The position numbers and the translations under genes were made by a program. Below, one piece after another: positions 6,495-10,784 of a DNA stretch of 10,784 bases; the stretch's first letter is position 1; the number at the start of each line of letters is the position of its first letter. The notes under the pieces were generated by a model that searched no databases, was not told the DNA's origin, and saw only the letters and a program-made list of their open reading frames with translations. Source of the stretch: Actinomycetes bacterium. GTDB lineage: Bacteria; Actinomycetota; Acidimicrobiia; Acidimicrobiales; Palsa-688. Location: assembly GCA_021798075.1 (NCBI GenBank), contig JAJZYO010000044.1, positions 1 to 10,784 on the forward strand, in the 5' to 3' direction.

Positions 6495-8796
6495 GTGCGG
6501 TCGGGTCCGAATAGACAAGGTCGTCCACGTGGTGCAGGAACCTCGCGGGGAAGCGGTAGGACACGCGCGCTCCGCTTATCGAACCATATGCGCGCCTTTG
6601 GACCACGTCCGAAGCCGTGGCGTAAACCCACGCCCCCCGGTCAAGGGCCGTCGGCGTGAGCCACGTGTGGGGCAAGGGCGCAAAACTCGTGGCGTCCCAG
6701 ATCCTGAGGGGCCCGAAGTCGTCGGTATAGACCACATGGTGGGGGCCCATGTTGGCCACGAGCCAGCGAGCGGCACTCACCTCGCCGCTGCTTATTACGA
6801 AATAGTCGTACTGGGTGCCGGAGTTGGCCAAGATGGCCGAGGGGGGGCCGCCCGTAATGACCGCCGTTTCGCCGGTACCAGCGAGCAACATCAAGATGAG
6901 CGCTGCGACGAGCACCGCCCCGGCCCGGAGGCGCACGATCAGCCACTCGGCGCTCATGCCGAGCGCAACCGCCAGGACGATCGAGGCCTGCAACTGTGCC
7001 CGGTCGGCGTTGTACGAGCCGGCGACTGTACCCGAAAGGCGGATCAGCGCCAAGAACGCCAGGAACGCGAGCATCATCACCGACAGCTCGAGCGGCGCGC
7101 GCACCCCGCGCTTGGTCAGCCGTCGCAGGAAGGACAGGGCGACACCGCACGCTATCGCGAGCAGCAACAACTCGTCCACGAGGATCACGAGGTCTTTCAT
7201 GATCGTCGCAGATCCGGGCAACAGGGCAGGCAGGCTGTATGTCGGAGGGGCGGCGTGGGCCGGGTAGAGGCGGGTGAGGGAAGCGGGGTAGGGGTGCAAC
7301 CAGGGCTCGGAGGCGCGCGCCGCCGCCCCCACCGCCGCGTAGTACCGGGCGGGGCTCATCGTGGTCCCGACGTTGCCCGACAGGTAACGCTGGATGAGCG
7401 ACTGACCCTTACCGTAGGGCAGGATGCGCAGCCCCTGGACCGCCATCGAGGCCACGAACTTGGTGACGTTGTGGGTGGAATGCGTGTAGAGCACGTCCCA
7501 GCCGACGACCATCCCGACGCCGAGAAGCACCGTGACGAGGCCCACCGCGGGTGCCGCCCGGCGCCTCAGGGCGAGACGAAGCACCCCGTAGCCCAACCAT
7601 GTACTGCCCAACAACGCGACGGCCACGTACGACGTCGAGTAGTGCGACACGACAAGGGCGGCCAACAGCGCGGCGATCGCCGCCTGGCGGCGCTTGCCGC
7701 TCAGTTCCTCCGCGAAAAGGGCGACGACGAGGAGGGCGAAGAACAAAAAGGCCGTCTCCTGGCGCGCGAGGGCCACGAGTTGGCTAGAGAAGTCAGTGAG
7801 GACGATCATGTAAGCCGCGCCCACAAACGCCGCGGCTCCGTTAAGCCAACGTCTCGCCAGTTCGTAGGACAGCCCCGGCACGAGCGCGACGAACACCGGG
7901 TAGAGGCCCTTGAACAGGTACATGCCCGAAATAGAAGTGAGCTTGGAGAGAGCCGCCGGCAGTGCCGTGATCGACAGCATCGACGCGTAGGGGTCCCCGT
8001 CCGCCGGGCGTGACCAGCGCCCGGCGCCAAAGGTATATGAAAACCGCTGGAACTCCTGCTGGACGTCGTAACCGAAGAGATAGTTGCCCCGGAACGAGAA
8101 AAGGTACAAGAGGGCGAGCGCGGTGCAAAACAAGACAGTCTGAGCGCGTTGATGCCTTCCGGCCCGGGCTTCCAGGAAACCGACGACGAGGGCGAGGGCC
8201 GAAGCTCCTATGGTCAGCTGGACGACGATAGCACTGTGGCCGGAGTTGAGCCGTTCGACGCCGACGGTCGCTAGTACCGGGAGAAGCAGCACCAAGTGCC
8301 AGGGCCGGGGGCGCCCGAAACGCAAGGGTTCGGAGGGCTTCACCAGGTTGAGCACGGGGTCACGCCCCTTGGGGCAGACCAGTGCCAGGGCGGCAGCGAC
8401 CACGTTTAGCCCGATGGCGAAGGGCTCCCGGTCCAGAGGTCGTTCGACACCGAGAGGCGGTAGTGCTGTGCTCATCACCAAGGCGAGGCCCATGATCACA
8501 GCCACCCCGGCCCCGAGCAAGAGGGCCGCCTGTGCGTAGCGGGACCCGAAGCTCGCCCGGGCCGCTTCGACTGCTAACGCCCCAGGCAGCAGGAGGGCGA
8601 TCGCGAGGGCGAGCAGACGCGCCGCCAAGAAGTGGGGGTGCGAGACCGCTACGTCGAGCGCGCCGAGCAACAACGCCGTCGTGACCAGGTCACCCGGCCG
8701 GCGCCGAGGGGTAATGCCTTGGCTCGCCGAAGTAGCCATGCCGGAGCCCACCTCAGGGCCGGCCAAGGCAGGTTCGGGGACGACGAGCGTGCTCAT
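6481..8796 (-). CDS. Polytopic DUF2206-type membrane protein, probable GT-C-like glycosyltransferase
   Basis: A 771-residue integral membrane protein with about a dozen or more hydrophobic segments between residues 36 and 640 and a soluble, probably extracytoplasmic C-terminal region of about 130 residues. The central block is diagnostic to me of DUF2206: FGYDVQQEF (241-249), ASMLSITALP (271-280), the run around SISGMYLFKGLYP (288-300), then VALARQETAFLFF (341-353) and SHYSTSYV (384-391). The Asp244/Glu248 pair in a likely extracytoplasmic loop is reminiscent of the acidic loop residues of GT-C glycosyltransferases that use polyprenyl-phosphate sugars; this role is inferred. The length is in the range I expect for the family. 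It starts with ATG overlapping the previous stop (ATGA), with GGAGG three bases and GGGAG ten bases upstream. It could act as a sugar transferase or as the polymerase of this pathway, since no other Wzy-like protein is visible. Confidence 0.88.
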   Translation of the reverse strand: MSTLVVPEPALAGPEVGSGMATSASQGITPRRRPGDLVTTALLLGALDVAVSHPHFLAARLLALAIALLLPGALAVEAARASFGSRYAQAALLLGAGVAVIMGLALVMSTALPPLGVERPLDREPFAIGLNVVAAALALVCPKGRDPVLNLVKPSEPLRFGRPRPWHLVLLLPVLATVGVERLNSGHSAIVVQLTIGASALALVVGFLEARAGRHQRAQTVLFCTALALLYLFSFRGNYLFGYDVQQEFQRFSYTFGAGRWSRPADGDPYASMLSITALPAALSKLTSISGMYLFKGLYPVFVALVPGLSYELARRWLNGAAAFVGAAYMIVLTDFSSQLVALARQETAFLFFALLVVALFAEELSGKRRQAAIAALLAALVVSHYSTSYVAVALLGSTWLGYGVLRLALRRRAAPAVGLVTVLLGVGMVVGWDVLYTHSTHNVTKFVASMAVQGLRILPYGKGQSLIQRYLSGNVGTTMSPARYYAAVGAAARASEPWLHPYPASLTRLYPAHAAPPTYSLPALLPGSATIMKDLVILVDELLLLAIACGVALSFLRRLTKRGVRAPLELSVMMLAFLAFLALIRLSGTVAGSYNADRAQLQASIVLAVALGMSAEWLIVRLRAGAVLVAALILMLLAGTGETAVITGGPPSAILANSGTQYDYFVISSGEVSAARWLVANMGPHHVVYTDDFGPLRIWDATSFAPLPHTWLTPTALDRGAWVYATASDVVQRRAYGSISGARVSYRFPARFLHHVDDLVYSDPTARVYH

Positions 8797-9341
8797 CGGC
8801 CTCCGGCTCCCGGTGGGACTCCGGAAGGGCTGGCCGCGTGCGTCGAGGGACCGGGTGCGGCGCGCGACGGTACGGGGGCCAGGTGGAACTCAACCGGCGC
8901 CAGGTGCCGGCCCGGCAAGCCGACCTCTACTAGGGCGGGCGAAACATGCTGCGGCACCCTCACTGAGACCTCGACCGACCTGGTCCCGCCAGCTGGCACG
9001 GCCACTGTGCCGCTGCGGAGCAAGAACGCGTTGCGGTCTGTGCCGACCACGCTGGCGCGCCACGGCTGCTCGATGGCGGCGCCGGTGTAGTTCGCCACGT
9101 CGAAGTCGAAAACGAGGCGGCGTCCTGGACCCAGGTGGGTTGGGAGGTCCCTCGGGTGCGGGAGAGAGAGCGCGACGAAGCGCTGAGCCACCGGGACGAG
9201 CCCGGCTCGCCGCCAGAGGGGCGAGCCGAACTGGAGGACAGCGCCTACCGCCACCACCGCCAAAACAGCAGATCCGAGCCGCAGGGCACCGGAACGTTTG
9301 ACCTGCTTGGCGAGCGCGCCAGGCGCGAAGTGCTCAGTCAA
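8793..9341 (-). CDS. Single-pass membrane protein with DUF1616-like extracytoplasmic beta domain
   Basis: A 182-residue protein: short basic N-terminus, one membrane segment at about 20-39, then an all-beta region of about 100 residues and a Pro/Ala/Gly-rich tail from about 156. The beta region has a short lead-in FVALSLPHPRDLP (55-67), a turn GPGRR, strands VFDFDVANYTG (77-87) and a later GTVAVPAGGTRSVEVSV (111-127). This pattern resembles the C-terminal domain of DUF1616 proteins, recalled rather than searched. With one N-terminal membrane segment the domain should face outward. The stop overlaps the ATG of the DUF2206-type gene (ATGA), suggesting the two products work together. The start is uncertain: TTG at 9341 gives an 8-base overlap with the GT2 and is preferred; TTG at 9401 would overlap by 68 bases. 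Neither has a clear Shine-Dalgarno sequence. No enzymatic residues are recognised. Confidence 0.78.
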   Translation of the reverse strand: MTEHFAPGALAKQVKRSGALRLGSAVLAVVAVGAVLQFGSPLWRRAGLVPVAQRFVALSLPHPRDLPTHLGPGRRLVFDFDVANYTGAAIEQPWRASVVGTDRNAFLLRSGTVAVPAGGTRSVEVSVRVPQHVSPALVEVGLPGRHLAPVEFHLAPVPSRAAPGPSTHAASPSGVPPGAGGR

Positions 9342-10428
9342 GGGCGGAACTGCGCCAGCTCTTCGCGGAGCCGACCCTGCCGGTAAAAGCCCTTCTCGCA
9401 ATGTCCAAAGAACTGGTGCGTGCCGCGCCCCACCCGACTGCCCAGCAGGTCACCTCGGTGAGGCTCCCCACCCCTTGGAGCACGTGCGCCAGCACGACCT
9501 CCGCCGGGCTGGCATGCTTACGCGCTCTCCAAAGGGGCAGGGCGAGCAACAGCAGGTAACCGGGCCGCCGCAGGGCAATCGGGAGACCGAGGAGCCAGAG
9601 CGGGTAGACGAAGGGCACGGGGTCGTCGTACAACGCCCGCAACACCCTTTCGGGGTGCTTGCGGTAGAGACGAGCCCTTGCCGCCCCGTACTGGCGAGCG
9701 CGGCGCATCCGCCGGCGGAAACCGCCCCAGTCGTGCTCGACACTGGCGAGCGGCTCGTAGCGGATACGTATGCCGGCGTCGACCACGCGCCAGGTGAAAT
9801 CGACATCCGAGCCGTACGAGAAGCCCTCGTCGAAGCCTCCGACGGTCTGAAAGACGCTCCGATGGACGGCGAGGTTGATGGTGGGCGCCTCCTCCAGGTA
9901 GAACAGCTTCCCGGTCGGCATGGACCGTTCGAAGGTGTTGTGTGCCCCCGTGGCTCGCCCGCTCACCACGAGCTCCTCCCCCCTCGCTATGGGCGCCACC
10001 AGGTGGCCGAGCCACCCCTCACAGGGGACGCAGCCCGAGTCCACGAACACGACGATGTCGCCCTTGCACTCCCTCACGCCGGCGTTGCGTTGGCACGCAA
10101 TAGTGACGCCGGCCCCAGGAGCTGGGTCGAAATCGACCCAGCCGACCCAGGGATGGTCCGATCGGACACCGTCCAGCCGGCCAGAAGAGGCATCGACGAC
10201 AACCACCTCGCTCTCTGCGGACACCCCCCGGCCGGCCTCGGCGCTCAGTTCGTGACCGAGGGCGGCTAGGGTCTCCGCGAGCTGGGGTTCGTCCTTGGAG
10301 ACGACGATGATCGACACGGTTGGGAGTAGCGCCTCTGCCCGCCTCTCGACACGTCCTGGCCGGGTGCGGGCCACGGGCGGGCCCTCCACCGAGACGCTTT
10401 CCGCGTCGGGTTCGGGTAGAGCGCTCAC
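9334..10428 (-). CDS. Membrane-associated family 2 glycosyltransferase
   Basis: A 364-residue GT-A type glycosyltransferase, expected to add a sugar from a nucleotide donor to a lipid-linked glycan at the inner membrane face. After about 35 variable residues, the fold starts with TVSIIVVSKDEPQL (37-50). The first acidic site is VVVVDAS (75-81), and the usual DXD position reads VFVDSGC (127-133), so the second Asp of DXD is Gly. The acceptor side has GGFDEGFSYGSDVDFTWR (197-214) and EHDW (231-234). Hydrophobic stretches near 273-300 and 312-330 suggest C-terminal membrane association, a layout shared with the two other GT2 proteins here. The start is GTG, preceded by GAGGTG five bases upstream, and it overlaps the previous stop by 4 bases. 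It is rhamnosyltransferase-like in general character, but the sugar cannot be assigned. Confidence 0.93.
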   Translation of the reverse strand: MSALPEPDAESVSVEGPPVARTRPGRVERRAEALLPTVSIIVVSKDEPQLAETLAALGHELSAEAGRGVSAESEVVVVDASSGRLDGVRSDHPWVGWVDFDPAPGAGVTIACQRNAGVRECKGDIVVFVDSGCVPCEGWLGHLVAPIARGEELVVSGRATGAHNTFERSMPTGKLFYLEEAPTINLAVHRSVFQTVGGFDEGFSYGSDVDFTWRVVDAGIRIRYEPLASVEHDWGGFRRRMRRARQYGAARARLYRKHPERVLRALYDDPVPFVYPLWLLGLPIALRRPGYLLLLALPLWRARKHASPAEVVLAHVLQGVGSLTEVTCWAVGWGAARTSSLDIARRAFTGRVGSAKSWRSSALD

Positions 10429-10784
10429 CGAGACACCTCGTGCGCGTGCGGTCGCCTGTCGCGCACCGCCCCGCGGCCGCTCACCGTGCTGCCAGCAAAT
10501 AACGCTGTGTCAGCACCGCCTTTTGACGAGTCCGGCTCGTCGAGGGATATCACTTCCTCGCCTTCACCTTCCGCCTCGCCGACCACGCGCAGGGCGCCCC
10601 TGCGCTGCGCCCCGCTGGCGCCGGCCGCCCTACCGACACCGTGTCGCTCCGCAGCCGGCACAGGCGGGGCAGTCTCGGTGACCTGTTCGGGCTCTGACAG
10701 CCGCGGCCGCAGGCGCACGCTGCCGAGCACCTTCAGGCAGTCTACCCCGTCTCTCCAGGTGATCTTCTTTCCCTGCGCGTGGGT
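10425..10784 (-). CDS. GT2 polyprenyl-phosphate sugar synthase-like, C-terminal part (5' end outside window)
   Basis: Only the last 119 codons are present; the reading frame is open to the right edge. The first residues read THAQGKKITWRDGVDCLK. This resembles the conserved end of bacterial dolichol/polyprenyl-phosphate sugar synthase-like family 2 glycosyltransferases, where a Gly-Lys-Lys-Ile-x-Trp-Arg-Asp-Gly motif follows the catalytic GT-A domain. Such enzymes transfer a nucleotide sugar to a polyprenyl phosphate on the cytoplasmic face of the membrane. After that motif comes an unusual tail of about 90 residues, rich in Ala, Gly, Glu, Arg and Ser, which looks disordered. The TGA stop overlaps the next GTG start (GTGA), so the two genes are probably translationally coupled. 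The catalytic domain cannot be inspected, so the substrate is unknown. The family call rests on one short motif and is moderately sure; that this is coding is surer. Confidence 0.72.
   Translation of the reverse strand, partial: THAQGKKITWRDGVDCLKVLGSVRLRPRLSEPEQVTETAPPVPAAERHGVGRAAGASGAQRRGALRVVGEAEGEGEEVISLDEPDSSKGGADTALFAGSTVSGRGAVRDRRPHAHEVSR
10434..10439 (-). promoter_or_regulatory. Ribosome binding site of the GT2 starting at 10428
   Basis: GAGGTG on the minus strand, five bases before the GTG at 10428 and inside the end of the upstream gene. It supports this start, which overlaps the preceding stop as GTGA. Confidence 0.6.

Noticed and set aside
6495..6518. Alternative TTG start of the GT2 ending at 5496.
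   Set aside because: It gives a 38-base overlap with the upstream gene, a weaker start codon and no Shine-Dalgarno sequence. GTG 6494 is preferred, with some doubt.
6484..8013. Long plus-strand open frame of 509 codons opposite the DUF2206-type gene.
   Set aside because: The product is hydrophilic, rich in Arg, Gly, His and Gln, with no recognisable domain. It lies antisense to a well-supported membrane protein and is a typical shadow in GC-rich coding DNA.
9342..9401. Longer TTG start for the DUF1616-like protein.
   Set aside because: It would overlap the GT2 by 68 bases and adds no conserved residues; it cannot be fully excluded because the preferred TTG at 9341 also lacks a clear ribosome binding site.
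9298..10269. Plus-strand open frame of 323 codons opposite the first complete GT2.
   Set aside because: There are no conserved motifs, and the opposite strand carries clear GT2 signatures and coupled starts; the frame is explained by high GC.
1..10784. Search for tRNA, rRNA, CRISPR arrays, insertion sequences, inverted repeats and terminators.
   Set aside because: Nothing supportable was seen by eye. The DNA is almost fully coding and the single gap between genes is 6 bases, so there is no room for such elements between genes.

Overview
The window looks like part of a chromosomal polysaccharide (exopolysaccharide, capsule or teichoic-like glycan) biosynthesis locus from a high-GC bacterium, most likely an actinomycete-type organism (Actinomycetota). 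I base this on the GC-rich sequence (roughly two thirds by eye), frequent GTG and TTG starts, glycosyltransferase sequence types that resemble actinobacterial ones, and a GH26-like enzyme of a type I associate with actinobacteria. Genus or order cannot be fixed from the sequence.

Every supported gene lies on the minus strand, so the locus reads from right to left. In transcription order: the C-terminal end of a family 2 glycosyltransferase of the polyprenyl-phosphate sugar synthase type (right edge to 10425); a membrane-associated GT2 (10428-9334); a small single-pass protein with a DUF1616-like extracytoplasmic beta domain (9341-8793); a large polytopic DUF2206-type membrane protein (8796-6481); a second GT2 (6494-5496); a membrane-anchored GH26-like glycoside hydrolase (5499-4372); a GT4 (4379-3222); a third GT2 (3232-2189); a second GT4 (2192-1020); an internally shortened GT4 (1020-373); and the N-terminus of a Wzx/MOP-type flippase that runs off the left edge (366-1).

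The genes are packed with essentially no intergenic DNA: nine of the ten junctions overlap by 1-14 bases and the tenth has a 6-base gap. This indicates one translationally coupled operon whose promoter and terminator both lie outside the window. No RNA genes, mobile elements, CRISPR arrays or stretches of non-coding DNA were seen.

A working model, which is inference: cytoplasmic GT2 and GT4 enzymes build a lipid-linked oligosaccharide, the flippase moves it outward, and the DUF2206 protein, a probable GT-C-like enzyme using a polyprenyl-phosphate sugar from the first GT2, acts outside with its DUF1616-like partner. The GH26-like hydrolase trims or releases the polymer. The most interesting points are the DUF1616-like/DUF2206 pair, families I associate mainly with archaea, the hydrolase inside the assembly operon, and the GT4 that appears to have lost its middle in frame.
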